From NCBI RefSeq assembly GCF_900109785.1, contig NZ_FOBH01000003.1, forward strand, positions 186,001-250,000: a DNA stretch of 64,000 bases, written 5' to 3'. Positions within the stretch are counted from its first letter, which is position 1. Each line of letters begins with the position of its first letter. The notes below the pieces were generated by a model. It was not told where the DNA came from. It worked only from the letters and a program-made list of their open reading frames with translations, and did no database searches. This document shows positions 43,725 through 52,909 of the stretch, piece after piece. The translations under genes and the position numbers were made by a program. The DNA is from Nitrosovibrio tenuis (lineage in GTDB: Bacteria > Pseudomonadota > Gammaproteobacteria > Burkholderiales > Nitrosomonadaceae).

Positions 43725-46388
43725 TCAGACTGGTTTGGAGAAACGTCGCAATAACACCTTGCGCAACTCGTCTAGAGCGAGCATGGCAAAGGCAAACGGG
43801 ATAGCATGTAGCCAGACAGCGGCGCTTATAGGCGCAGTACCGAACAAACTGTTGCCCAGGGGCGTGTAAACAATCAACAGGATCAAGGTAATTTCCAATG
43901 CGATACCCAGCAGCAGCAAGCGATTGGCAAACCATGGGAAATGAAAAACGGATTCTCTGGGGTGACGGCAAAGAAATACATTCATCACCTGCATCACGAT
44001 AATGGTTGACAGGCATGCAGTGGTGGCCTGCAGGTACAGCGTACTATCGGAATCCAGTGGTTGCCCGTAGTGCCAGCCGCCCCCGTGTAGCACATAAAAG
44101 AACGCAGCCATCGCCGCCGCCGCTTCCAGCAAGCCCAGAAAAAGATAAGCACGCAACAATAGCGGCCAGCTCAGCAGCCGCTCGCTGCGCGCGCGCGGCG
44201 GCCTGCGCATCACGTCATCGCGAGGCGCCTCGGCCCCCAGCGCCAATGCGGGTAGCATATTAGTGCCGAGATCAACCGCGAGGATTTGCACGACAGTGAG
44301 GGGCAAAGGGATTTTGAACAGAGCGAATGCCAGATACGGAATGAGCTCGGGAACAAGCGAGGTAAAAATATATGTCATGAATTTGCGGATGTTTTCGAAC
44401 ACCGTCCGGCCTTCCTCGATCGCCGCGACAATGCTGGCAAAATTGTCATCGAGCAAGATGATGTCGGCAGATTCCTTGGCAACGTCCGTGCCGGAGATAC
44501 CCATGCTGATTCCGACGTCTGCAGCTTTCAGCGCTGGCGCATCGTTGACGCCGTCGCCGGTTACCGCCACGATTTCGCCCTTGTTCTTCAACGCTTGTAC
44601 GATGCGGATTTTCTGATCCGCACCTACCCTGGCAAAGATGATTTCCTCTGCATCCAATGCCAATTGAAGCTGGATTTGTGACATGCGCCTTAATTCATCG
44701 CCACCGATGACGCGCGGGTTTCGTGCGAGCCCAATTTGGAGGGCAATGGCCTGGGCGGTGCGGGGATGATCTCCCGTTACCATGATCACCTTGATGCCTG
44801 CCCCGCGGCAACGGGCAATTGCTGCGGGGACCTCCGCTCGGGGCGGGTCTTCTATCCCAACCAGCCCACATAGAATCAGCTCTTCCTCCAGATACTCTCG
44901 CGCAGTGTCTGGACCAATTTCGCGATAAGCCAGCGCCAATACACGGAGTCCCTGCTCCGCCATATTTTCCTGGGCCTGGATCAAGCGTTGCCGGTGCGTG
45001 TCATCCAGAGCCTGTATTTCGCTGTTAACATGAATGCCGGTGCATAGCGGCAGCACAGTCTCCAACGCGCCTTTACAATACAGCACAGTGCCGCCGGGTG
45101 TCTGGTATAAAACAGAGAGGCGCTTGCGGTCGGTATCGAACGGGATTTCATCAATACGCTTATAGTCGGGGTTGGCCGTGATTGCCGTACGCGCCAGCTC
45201 AAGCAATGCGATTTCCATCGGGTCGCCGAGCAAGACCTGCTTATTCTGCTGCTCGCCTTGTTTCAGGTTGTGGCAATATATCGCGACGTCAAACAATGGA
45301 CTGCCATGCAATTGCGCGGTATCGGCCGGCAGGTAAAATTCTCCGGACAAGAAAACCTTTTCCACTGTCATGCGGTTCCGTGTCAGGGTTCCTGTTTTAT
45401 CGGTGCAGATTACTGTGGTTGAGCCCAATGTTTCCACTGCGGGAAGGTGGGACACGAGGGTGTTTCGTTTCGCCATGCGCTGGGTTGCCATGGCTAGAGC
45501 CAGAGTCACGGTGGGCAGCAAGCCTTCCGGGACATTGGCGATGATGATCCCGATAGCGAAAATCAGGCTCTGCCAGAAAGGCATATGCAGCCACATGCCA
45601 ACCAGGAAAAATACCGCACCGATGAGCGCGGATAGCATGGCGATGAACCGGCTCAGGCGGATGATCTCGAGTTTCAGCGGTGAGGGTGCTGCGCGTGTCG
45701 TCTGGGTTAAATGTGCCAGCTTGCCGAATTCGCTATGCATGCCAGTAGCGTACACCAGCGCCTTGGCTTCGCCTGACACCATGGTGGTGCCGGCGAGTAA
45801 TACATTGCGGCTGTTCTGCACGTCATCCTCGCTGGAGGGTTCCGAACCGCGTGCTTGAGGCAACGGTTCTCCCGTAATCGTGGCGTTGTTGACACGTACG
45901 CCGAAGGCTTCGACCAGGCGGCAATCCGCCGGAACCGCATCTCCATCCGCAAGCAGGATGACATCTCCCGGCACCAATTCCAACGCCGGTATTTGGTTGA
46001 TTCCCCCGTCGCGCATTGCTTTCACTTGCTGGGGTAGCAGATTACGCAGCGCGGCCACTGCCTCGTGTGCATGGTATTGCTGCCAGAATGAAAACAATCC
46101 GTTGATGACGATCACGCCGACGATGGCATAGCCCAGCGTGGCCATGCCCTGCCCTGGGTCGCTCCATTCCGCGACAAACGCCAGCATGGCCGCAAGCCAC
46201 AGGATCAGCGCAAAAAAATGGGTAAACTCTTTGGCAAAAGTTACCAGCAGCCCCTCTTCGCGAACCTCCTCCACATGATTCGGACCATATTCCTGCAGTC
46301 GTCTGCGGGCCTCATGCTCGGGCAATCCCTTCAGACTGCTGTGCAGACTGGCAAAAGTTTGTTCCACAGTAAGCTGATGGATTTTCAT
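43725..46388 (-). CDS. P-type cation-transporting ATPase (Na/K-ATPase-like, type II)
   Basis: The 887-residue membrane pump has the phosphorylation motif CTDKTGTLT (Asp330), the A-domain loop NATITGEPLP, the fourth-helix motif ANVPEGLLPTVTLALA and the hinge motif TGDGVNDAPALK. PEGLLPT and the overall plan are those of the type II Na/K- and Ca-ATPases; ten transmembrane helices are predicted. The exact ion cannot be read from sequence. ATG 46388 is the start. It follows the APH-kinase gene by 57 bp on the same strand and probably forms an operon with it. Confidence 0.93.
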   Translation of the reverse strand: MKIHQLTVEQTFASLHSSLKGLPEHEARRRLQEYGPNHVEEVREEGLLVTFAKEFTHFFALILWLAAMLAFVAEWSDPGQGMATLGYAIVGVIVINGLFSFWQQYHAHEAVAALRNLLPQQVKAMRDGGINQIPALELVPGDVILLADGDAVPADCRLVEAFGVRVNNATITGEPLPQARGSEPSSEDDVQNSRNVLLAGTTMVSGEAKALVYATGMHSEFGKLAHLTQTTRAAPSPLKLEIIRLSRFIAMLSALIGAVFFLVGMWLHMPFWQSLIFAIGIIIANVPEGLLPTVTLALAMATQRMAKRNTLVSHLPAVETLGSTTVICTDKTGTLTRNRMTVEKVFLSGEFYLPADTAQLHGSPLFDVAIYCHNLKQGEQQNKQVLLGDPMEIALLELARTAITANPDYKRIDEIPFDTDRKRLSVLYQTPGGTVLYCKGALETVLPLCTGIHVNSEIQALDDTHRQRLIQAQENMAEQGLRVLALAYREIGPDTAREYLEEELILCGLVGIEDPPRAEVPAAIARCRGAGIKVIMVTGDHPRTAQAIALQIGLARNPRVIGGDELRRMSQIQLQLALDAEEIIFARVGADQKIRIVQALKNKGEIVAVTGDGVNDAPALKAADVGISMGISGTDVAKESADIILLDDNFASIVAAIEEGRTVFENIRKFMTYIFTSLVPELIPYLAFALFKIPLPLTVVQILAVDLGTNMLPALALGAEAPRDDVMRRPPRARSERLLSWPLLLRAYLFLGLLEAAAAMAAFFYVLHGGGWHYGQPLDSDSTLYLQATTACLSTIIVMQVMNVFLCRHPRESVFHFPWFANRLLLLGIALEITLILLIVYTPLGNSLFGTAPISAAVWLHAIPFAFAMLALDELRKVLLRRFSKPV

Positions 46389-46445
46389 TATCTGGGGCGC
46401 CAGTCCATTTCATCGCTTCGCATTCGGATGAGAATTGCAGTAGAT

Positions 46446-48080
46446 TTATTGCCTTGATAGGGATAGCAATTGATCCAGTCTCTTCCAGGCAAGAAGATCA
46501 TCCGCAATCGGATTTGCGTCATTGATGAACTCCACTGCGCAGGTGCGTTCCCGCGGTGTCAACGTCTGCTGATGCATCTGCAATTTTTCCAGCACGGCAA
46601 GGTCGGCCTCGGATGCGTCATTCGACGCTCCCTGCCGCTCCATGATGCGTGCACGTAAGGTGGCTGGGCTGGCGTGGAGCGATGCAATCACAAACGGCAC
46701 TTTCAGCTCGTATGCGAGTTGGTGGAAATGTTCACGCTCGTCCTCTTTAAGAAAGGCGGCATCCACAATCACCGGCACACCTGCGGCGAGCAGTTCTCGC
46801 GCCAGTTCATGAAGCCGTGCGTAGGTGAGCCGTGTTGCTTCTGCGCTGTAAATGCTTATCGGGTGAGAACGGCTGTCCGCCAGAGGCGATAATCCGAACA
46901 ACCGCTTGCGCTCCACATCCGCGCGAATGCGTATTGCCTGCAGCCGTTCGAGCGCCTTTTGTGCAAAGAAGGTCTTGCCCGACCCCGGCAAGCCGTGTGT
47001 GATAATCAGCGCAGGGCGGTGCTGAGCTAAACATTTCTCTGCCAGCGCAAGAAAATTGCGGCACCTTTCCACCGCCTCTGTCCTGGCTGGAGTTGAAAGG
47101 TTCGTTTGTCCGGCGCGGATGGCGCTGACCATGGCGCGCACCGTGGCCCGATAGGCGATATAGAAACGCAGCAGAGGTATTCCCCGATAATCGCCAGTAG
47201 CTTCCAGATACGCATTCAAAAAACGATAGGCGAGCTCAGGGAGCTTCACGTGCAGGAGGTCCATGACTGTGAAGGCGACTTCGCTCATTACATCGATCCA
47301 GCGCAGCCTGGGATCGAATTCAATGGCATCGAAAGGAGTTGGCTGGTCCCCAATGAGCACTATGTTTCCCAAATGCAGATCGCCATGGCATTCACGCACG
47401 AAGCCCTGCTCATGCCGCCGCTCGAAATGCGCTTTGCGCTGGACGTATTCGCGCTCGCTGGCCTGGTCCAGCGTAGCCACGAGTTCTTTGTATTGCCTGC
47501 CGCCTAACGAAATCCGCAACTGTTCGAAAACCCGCAATACCGCCGAGTGGATGGTAGCAGCCGAACCAAACGTCGAATTTATTTCCGCTGGAGGCAGGTT
47601 GACATGAAAGCGGGCAATGGTCGCGGCCAAGCTGTCGATATGCCGGGGCAGGAGCTTGTCGCGCGCAGCAAGCTTATCCAACTCATTCGAGACTGGAAAA
47701 CGCCGCATCCTGACAGCGTACTCGATAGCGGGCTGCACGCCGAACTCGGGCGTTTGCAGCGTGCCGCCGATAGGAACAACGTCGAGATATATCTTCGGAG
47801 CCAGACGCCGGTTAAGCCGAACCTCTTCCTCACAATAAAAATGGCGCGATTCCAGGCTGACAAAATCCAGGAAGCCCAGATTGACCGCTTTTTTTATTTT
47901 GTAAGCATAGCGCCCCGCCAGAAGGACCCATGAAATATGCGTTTCCATCAGCCCAATTTTTTCCGCCGCGTGAGGATAGCAACGCCCATCCATTAAGGCG
48001 GCGATCAGCCTGCTCTGGGAATATCCATCGGTGTGCGGAGGATCAAGGCGCGGTTCCGGTCGACTGGGGTTTTGGGGCAT
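46446..48080 (-). CDS. bifunctional aminoglycoside-phosphotransferase-like / P-loop kinase protein
   Basis: The 544-residue protein couples two kinase-like domains. The N-terminal APH-like domain (about 1-345) has the catalytic loop HGDLHLGN (residues 232-239) and the metal-binding DAIEFD (251-256). The C-terminal domain is a small AAA/gluconokinase-type kinase with P-loop GLPGSGKTFFA (363-373) and DAAFLKEDER. Such fusions are found in stress clusters and their substrates are unknown; antibiotic resistance is not implied. ATG 48080 is the start. It is the first gene of the pair with the P-type ATPase. Confidence 0.88.
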   Translation of the reverse strand: MPQNPSRPEPRLDPPHTDGYSQSRLIAALMDGRCYPHAAEKIGLMETHISWVLLAGRYAYKIKKAVNLGFLDFVSLESRHFYCEEEVRLNRRLAPKIYLDVVPIGGTLQTPEFGVQPAIEYAVRMRRFPVSNELDKLAARDKLLPRHIDSLAATIARFHVNLPPAEINSTFGSAATIHSAVLRVFEQLRISLGGRQYKELVATLDQASEREYVQRKAHFERRHEQGFVRECHGDLHLGNIVLIGDQPTPFDAIEFDPRLRWIDVMSEVAFTVMDLLHVKLPELAYRFLNAYLEATGDYRGIPLLRFYIAYRATVRAMVSAIRAGQTNLSTPARTEAVERCRNFLALAEKCLAQHRPALIITHGLPGSGKTFFAQKALERLQAIRIRADVERKRLFGLSPLADSRSHPISIYSAEATRLTYARLHELARELLAAGVPVIVDAAFLKEDEREHFHQLAYELKVPFVIASLHASPATLRARIMERQGASNDASEADLAVLEKLQMHQQTLTPRERTCAVEFINDANPIADDLLAWKRLDQLLSLSRQ

Positions 48081-48301
48081 CCTGCTTGAGTCCTGATTAA
48101 TTCCGGCACAACCGAGGGTGATCAGATTATCTTAATCATAGTACCGCCAGCGATAACTCACTGGCATTCCTGAGGTGCGACAATTTGTCGCATCACCTTA
48201 TGTCCCGAAAAGGTTTATTCTTCTGCCACCATAATGGGTATGGCAGCAACCAGCAGAGACGAATGACCTTACTTGTCAAGATCATAGGTTATCGAGACAA
48301 C

Positions 48302-49318
48302 ATGGGACAGCTAAGACTTATTTCGGCAACAATTGTCGCCTCGGTCTTCACTGTTCATGCCGCCACGGCTCTTGCCGATCACGGCTCTCTGGGTTTCGGA
48401 ATAGGCACAGCATCTCCGATCATCACTCAAACCGGCATAACGCTTCCTGTCGGTATGTGGGCAGGTGGTTTGATTACTCAGTTCACCAGTTTTAATCGTG
48501 CCTCGGACGCGACACTTCTCGATTTGAAGAATAACGCGATTGACGACGCACACGGCGATGTTCATAGCGTCAACTCCATGATACAGCCATCGGTATTTGC
48601 GGCCTATGGCGTGACCGACAACCTGACTCTCGGTATCAGGCTTCCCTATGTGCAGCGTTTCGGTGTTCGCTCACCGAACGATAATGGCGATGCGGTCAAC
48701 AACCAGGGCAACCCGGGCGGTTTTGGGGGCGTGTCGGTGTTCAGCCAATATCGGTTTTTTCATACTCTCGATAATCTGAACCATCTCTCTCTGGTTGTAG
48801 CGCTCAAGACTCCCTCAGGCATGAGCCATGTCAAAACCAACCAAGGTGACCGTTTTGAAACGCACCATCAACCTAATAGTGGCGCGTGGAGTCCCTCCGT
48901 TGGATTTTCCTTCACGAGGGCCATGGGGAAATTCTCATTTGATAGCAGCGTCCTGTATACGGTGGCGACTACCGGGTCGCAAAAAACCGATCTCGGCGAT
49001 ACCTTCGATTATAACGTTGCGCTTTCCTATGCTTTTATAGGTGTGGCGAGAAACAATTTATTTGTCGACAGCAACAACGCGCCGTGGACAGCCGTTCTGG
49101 AACTCAACGGCATGTGGCAGGATCGTCAAAAAACTGCCGGTCTGATCGATCCGAACTCGGGCGGAAATACCATTTTCATTTCGCCAGGCATCAGATACGC
49201 TGGCGGCAAGAACTGGAATACCGCATTGTCGATAGGCACACCGATAGTCAAAGATACGAATGGCTATCAGACACCGCCGGATTACCGGATCACTTATCGC
49301 CTGGTATTTTCATTCTAA
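48302..49318 (+). CDS. outer-membrane channel-like protein (phenol-degradation MetA type)
   Basis: The 338-residue exported protein has a signal peptide ending at ALA before DHGSLG, and alternating beta-strand sequence across the whole length (FAAYGVTDNLTLGIRLPYVQ, GVSVFSQYRFFHT, ISPGIRYAGGKNWN), closing with YRLVFSF, a terminal aromatic residue typical of beta barrels. It matches the family named after the meta-pathway of phenol degradation, an outer-membrane channel group whose substrates are mostly unknown. The start at ATG 48302 fits the signal peptide best; ATG 48263 is in frame. The BNR-repeat gene follows on the same strand. Confidence 0.75.
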   Translation: MGQLRLISATIVASVFTVHAATALADHGSLGFGIGTASPIITQTGITLPVGMWAGGLITQFTSFNRASDATLLDLKNNAIDDAHGDVHSVNSMIQPSVFAAYGVTDNLTLGIRLPYVQRFGVRSPNDNGDAVNNQGNPGGFGGVSVFSQYRFFHTLDNLNHLSLVVALKTPSGMSHVKTNQGDRFETHHQPNSGAWSPSVGFSFTRAMGKFSFDSSVLYTVATTGSQKTDLGDTFDYNVALSYAFIGVARNNLFVDSNNAPWTAVLELNGMWQDRQKTAGLIDPNSGGNTIFISPGIRYAGGKNWNTALSIGTPIVKDTNGYQTPPDYRITYRLVFSF

Positions 49319-49383
49319 TGCGAAGCAGACACTGTTGTGGATTTCAACCAAATATAATAAGAGCGTCTGGCTGATTGACACTT

Positions 49384-50667
49384 ATGGAAAGGAGTGCCCT
49401 CATACATCACAAAGTGACCGCAAACAGACTTAGAAGGTGTTTATCGCTGAGTTACCGTCAACTGCTCGGCTGCCTGTTGCTGATCGTCGCAATGGCGTTC
49501 AGCACTGCCAGCTACAGCGATCACGATCGATTAACAGCCGGAAAGGCGGATTACTCGCATTATCCACGAGGCGGTGGTCTCGCCGTCACTGCCGCTTTTG
49601 GTCCTGATGGCCGGTTGTGGCGCATCGTGCCCGAGAAACGGCATGTTTATGTGGATTATTCAACCGATCTGGGGAAGACCTTCAGCGTGCCTGTACGCGT
49701 TAATAATGAGCCACAGCGCATCAAGGTAAGCGGAGAGAATCGGCCCGGCATTACCGTGGATCGTTCGGGCAAAATCTACGTAACTTTTGCCGCGGAGGCC
49801 ACTCAGCCGATCGCCCAATACTTCAGTGTATCCAGCGACGATGGGCAAAGCTTTTCAGCGCCAGTACCCTTGAGCGATCAAGCATCTGGTGCAAATTCCT
49901 TCGAAGGCCGGTTGGCGTTGAGTCCGTCGGGAAAGCTTTATAGTTTCTGGCTGGACGAACGCGACCGCACCGATTGGAGACAGCCGGGCAATGCAATATA
50001 TTTCGCCACCATTGACGGCCAAGGCGGGGTTAATCTCGTCAATCGAAAGCTTTCCGGCACTGTTTGCGAATGCTGCCGTATGGCGGTTTCGTTTGATAAC
50101 GAAGACTTGCCTGTTTTACTTGCACGTTTAATTTATCCGGGCGACATCAGGGATCATGGCCTGATCAGGGTGAGGAATAATGGAGAAGCACCCCTTGCAT
50201 GGCGGGTGACATTTGATCAATGGGAGCTCAAGGGTTGCCCGGAACACGGACCCGCGATTTCCATTAGCACTGACGATCGATATCACATCAGTTGGTTTAC
50301 GCAAGGCAGTGCCCGCCAGGGATTGTTTTATGCCTACTCCTCCGACCGGGGGCAACACTTCTCAAGTCCCGTGCCGTTTGGTATGCCTGGAAGATTACCC
50401 AGTCATCCGGATATCCTGGCCCAGGGAAGACATGTCGTTCTGACCTGGACCGAGTTTGACGGCGATAAGACCTATCTCATTGTCATGCAGTCGAGCGATG
50501 GCGGCCAGACATGGCTTCAACCTCAAACAATTGCTGAAAGCAAAGCCAGCACAGACTTTCCATTTCTGCTGGGTAGTAGCAAAGGCGTTTTCGTGTCCTG
50601 GAACAGCAAGAAAGAGGGCTATCGCCTGATCAGAATAGATCCGATTGTTTTGTCGCAAGCGAACTGA
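49384..50667 (+). CDS. secreted BNR-repeat (sialidase-like fold) protein with CxCC motif
   Basis: The product (427 residues from ATG 49384) has a membrane-spanning signal region (LLGCLLLIVAMAFSTASYS) and a beta-propeller with at least four Asp-box repeats (STDLGKTF, SSDDGQSF, SSDRGQHF, SSDGGQTW). It has a conserved cysteine cluster GTVCECCRMAV (about residues 226-236) and a later GCPEHGPAIS, a pattern I associate with a group of uncharacterised BNR proteins rather than true sialidases; key sialidase arginines are not evident. The cysteines and His could bind metal. It follows the outer-membrane channel gene by 65 bp, so a shared role is likely. Enzymatic activity is not established. Confidence 0.75.
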   Translation: MERSALIHHKVTANRLRRCLSLSYRQLLGCLLLIVAMAFSTASYSDHDRLTAGKADYSHYPRGGGLAVTAAFGPDGRLWRIVPEKRHVYVDYSTDLGKTFSVPVRVNNEPQRIKVSGENRPGITVDRSGKIYVTFAAEATQPIAQYFSVSSDDGQSFSAPVPLSDQASGANSFEGRLALSPSGKLYSFWLDERDRTDWRQPGNAIYFATIDGQGGVNLVNRKLSGTVCECCRMAVSFDNEDLPVLLARLIYPGDIRDHGLIRVRNNGEAPLAWRVTFDQWELKGCPEHGPAISISTDDRYHISWFTQGSARQGLFYAYSSDRGQHFSSPVPFGMPGRLPSHPDILAQGRHVVLTWTEFDGDKTYLIVMQSSDGGQTWLQPQTIAESKASTDFPFLLGSSKGVFVSWNSKKEGYRLIRIDPIVLSQAN

Positions 50668-50724
50668 ATTTCGGGATCAATCTTCGCAGCAAGCGCTGTA
50701 GGATGATCCGCCTGACACCGAGCT

Positions 50725-51828
50725 TTATGATATTTTGGGCTTGGGATCTGATGCTGAATTGCCGACGTTGGAGGCGAGATCCAGGGCGAGGCGTTTGAGT
50801 GTTTCGCCTTCGTCCAGGCCATCGAGGAATCGTTGTGGAATGCCCGATAGCCCGGTTTGAGCGCCGACGAGCGCGCCAGTCAAAGTGGCGCGCGCCTGGT
50901 TTTCGCCGCCGCCATTTACGGCGTGGAGCACAGCCGATGCAAAATCGTTCGGAAAGCGCGCAGCGAGATGGTAGGCTGCGGGAAGCTGATGATAAATGGC
51001 GCAGGTCATGCCGTAAACGATGGAGACTTTCCATGCGGGCTCTATGCGGATATCCGGGTCCACCGCGGCCGCGGCCACATACGAGGGTGTTAGCAGGGCG
51101 TCCGGAGAGACGAAATATCCGCTTTCGCGCGGATGGTCCTCCTGAGGCGGCTGCAGGTCGGTATGCGCCATCGTATGGAAAGGTAGTTTCCCCGCACTTG
51201 CCAATCGCATGAGCTTGCCGGAAAGGCTACTGTTGAGCTTGTGTCCCTGCACCAGGAGACCCAATACCGCCCCGTACGCCACAGTCAGGGCAACCACGGT
51301 ATCGTCGATCTGGGTAAGCCGTGTATTGCTGGAGATGGCGGCTGCCAGTTCCTGCGGCTGGAAGGCGTACCGAACCGCCAGGGCGAGCGTGCGCCCTACC
51401 GCTTCGGTGGTGTCGGCCTGGCCTCCCGTTTGCCCCCAAGGCAGGTTCTGCTGGACACGCTTGCGCCAGGCGTCGCGGATCGACTGCTGGGTGTATCCGC
51501 CCGGTCCGTTCACAGGCATGCCGTTGAGCAAGGGGAATATTTCCTTATCCAGGCGCCGGCAGAAATCCGCTTCATCATAGCCATCGCGCTCGACGAGCGA
51601 GCGCAGCATGAGCCGGAGAATGATGCCTCCCTGGGAGAGCTGGCCCGCCTTGAGTCCACTATGGTAGCGGCCGAGCTTGGGGTCGGCATAGGTCGTGATC
51701 CAGTCGCCGTAGTCGCGGCGGAGCGCCGCAAGGTCGTAGTACCAGTGGGGGCCAAGGCCTAAGGCATCCCCGATAAAGGCGCCCATGATGGCACCGGCGG
51801 CGCGATTCTGGACGGCGGAATCCGACAC
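50725..51828 (-). CDS. ADP-ribosylglycohydrolase family protein
   Basis: The 367-residue all-helical enzyme has the DraG-type motifs: AIMGAFIGDALGLGPHW near the N-terminus, GQADTTEAVGRTLAL and TRLTQIDDTVVALTVAYG, which supply the acidic residues for the binuclear metal site, and the late GGGENQARATLTGALVGAQTG. Members remove ADP-ribose from proteins or cleave related N-glycosides. I chose GTG 51828 (RIVSDSAVQN) because TAGGAGAT stands seven bases before it; an upstream ATG at 51954 lacks support. It is convergent with the BNR gene and divergent from the next. Confidence 0.85.
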   Translation of the reverse strand: MSDSAVQNRAAGAIMGAFIGDALGLGPHWYYDLAALRRDYGDWITTYADPKLGRYHSGLKAGQLSQGGIILRLMLRSLVERDGYDEADFCRRLDKEIFPLLNGMPVNGPGGYTQQSIRDAWRKRVQQNLPWGQTGGQADTTEAVGRTLALAVRYAFQPQELAAAISSNTRLTQIDDTVVALTVAYGAVLGLLVQGHKLNSSLSGKLMRLASAGKLPFHTMAHTDLQPPQEDHPRESGYFVSPDALLTPSYVAAAAVDPDIRIEPAWKVSIVYGMTCAIYHQLPAAYHLAARFPNDFASAVLHAVNGGGENQARATLTGALVGAQTGLSGIPQRFLDGLDEGETLKRLALDLASNVGNSASDPKPKIS

Positions 51829-51996
51829 AATCCGATCTCCTAAATAAAATGGCGCAGACGTGCACGCCTGACTGGCAAAAAAATGGGCGAGTCCATATTC
51901 CCTGCAAATCTGGTCATATACTGATTTAACAATAGTACACTCAAGTAAATTCACAACAGTATAAAATCGAACTGATCACTCACAGGTGGCTCTATC

Positions 51997-52788
51997 ATGA
52001 ACAAATTTGTATTCATCGTCATGTTGTTATTCTTGAGCTCGGGAGCACAGGCAATGGTGCAGGGAAAAGAAGTGACCTATAGCAGTAATGGGCAAACATT
52101 GAAAGGATACATCGCATATGACGATGAAATAAAAGGCAAGCATCCTGGCGTGCTGGTCGTGCACGAGTGGTGGGGGCACAACGAATATGCCCGCAAGCGG
52201 GCGAGGATGCTGGCTGAGTTGGGCTATACCGCTTTGGCGCTGGATATGTACGGAGACGGAAAGCAGGCTCACCATCCGGACGAGGCCGGCAAATTCTCAG
52301 GCGAGGTAGCGAAGAATTTGCCGCTGGCTAAAGCGCGTTTTGAAGCGGCGATGAAATTTCTCAAACAACAGAGGAACGTGGACGCCAACAATATCGCCGC
52401 GCTGGGTTATTGTTTCGGTGGCAGCGTCGTGCTGCAAATGGCCCGCTTGGGCGAGGATTTGAAAGGCGTGGCCAGCTTCCATGGCGGCCTGGCAACACAG
52501 ACCCTCGCCCAGCCAGGCAAGGTAAAGGCCCGCATTATTTCTTTTACCGGAACGGACGATCCGATGATACCGCCCGAGCAGGTAGCGGCTTTCAAGCAGG
52601 AAATGGAACAAGCCGGGGTGGAGTATAAGGTCGTGACATATCCCGGCGTCAAGCACAGCTTCACCAACCCGGCTGCGGACGAAAATGGCCGCAAGTTTAA
52701 TCTTCCGCTTGCCTATGATGCGGCGGCGGATGCCGCGTCCTGGGAAGAGACCAAGCGTTTCCTGGCTGACGTATTCAAGTCAGAGTGA
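51997..52788 (+). CDS. exported dienelactone hydrolase family protein
   Basis: The 263-residue alpha/beta-hydrolase has a signal peptide (IVMLLFLSSGAQAM). The catalytic triad is readable: nucleophile Cys139 in LGYCFGGS, acid Asp188 (or Asp187) in TGTDDPMIP and His220 in GVKHSFTNP. Substitution of Ser by Cys is the hallmark of this family, which hydrolyses dienelactone and related esters; exported members have mostly unknown substrates. ATG 51997 follows AGGTGG. Divergent from the ADP-ribosylglycohydrolase gene with about 170 bp between; nothing else lies in the gap. Confidence 0.88.
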   Translation: MNKFVFIVMLLFLSSGAQAMVQGKEVTYSSNGQTLKGYIAYDDEIKGKHPGVLVVHEWWGHNEYARKRARMLAELGYTALALDMYGDGKQAHHPDEAGKFSGEVAKNLPLAKARFEAAMKFLKQQRNVDANNIAALGYCFGGSVVLQMARLGEDLKGVASFHGGLATQTLAQPGKVKARIISFTGTDDPMIPPEQVAAFKQEMEQAGVEYKVVTYPGVKHSFTNPAADENGRKFNLPLAYDAAADAASWEETKRFLADVFKSE

Positions 52789-52909
52789 AACCGCCATTTA
52801 AAGGCGACGGTCCTTACAGTCCCTTCTTCGCCCGGAAAGCCAGGTCTGGGTACTCGGCCATGGAGAGAGCTCCTGTATTTTCATTACATCTCATTGGTTG
52901 AACCAGCCT

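Noticed and set aside
46446-48080. aminoglycoside resistance gene
   Set aside because: Although the N-terminal half has APH motifs, the fusion to a P-loop kinase and the stress-gene context do not fit known resistance enzymes.
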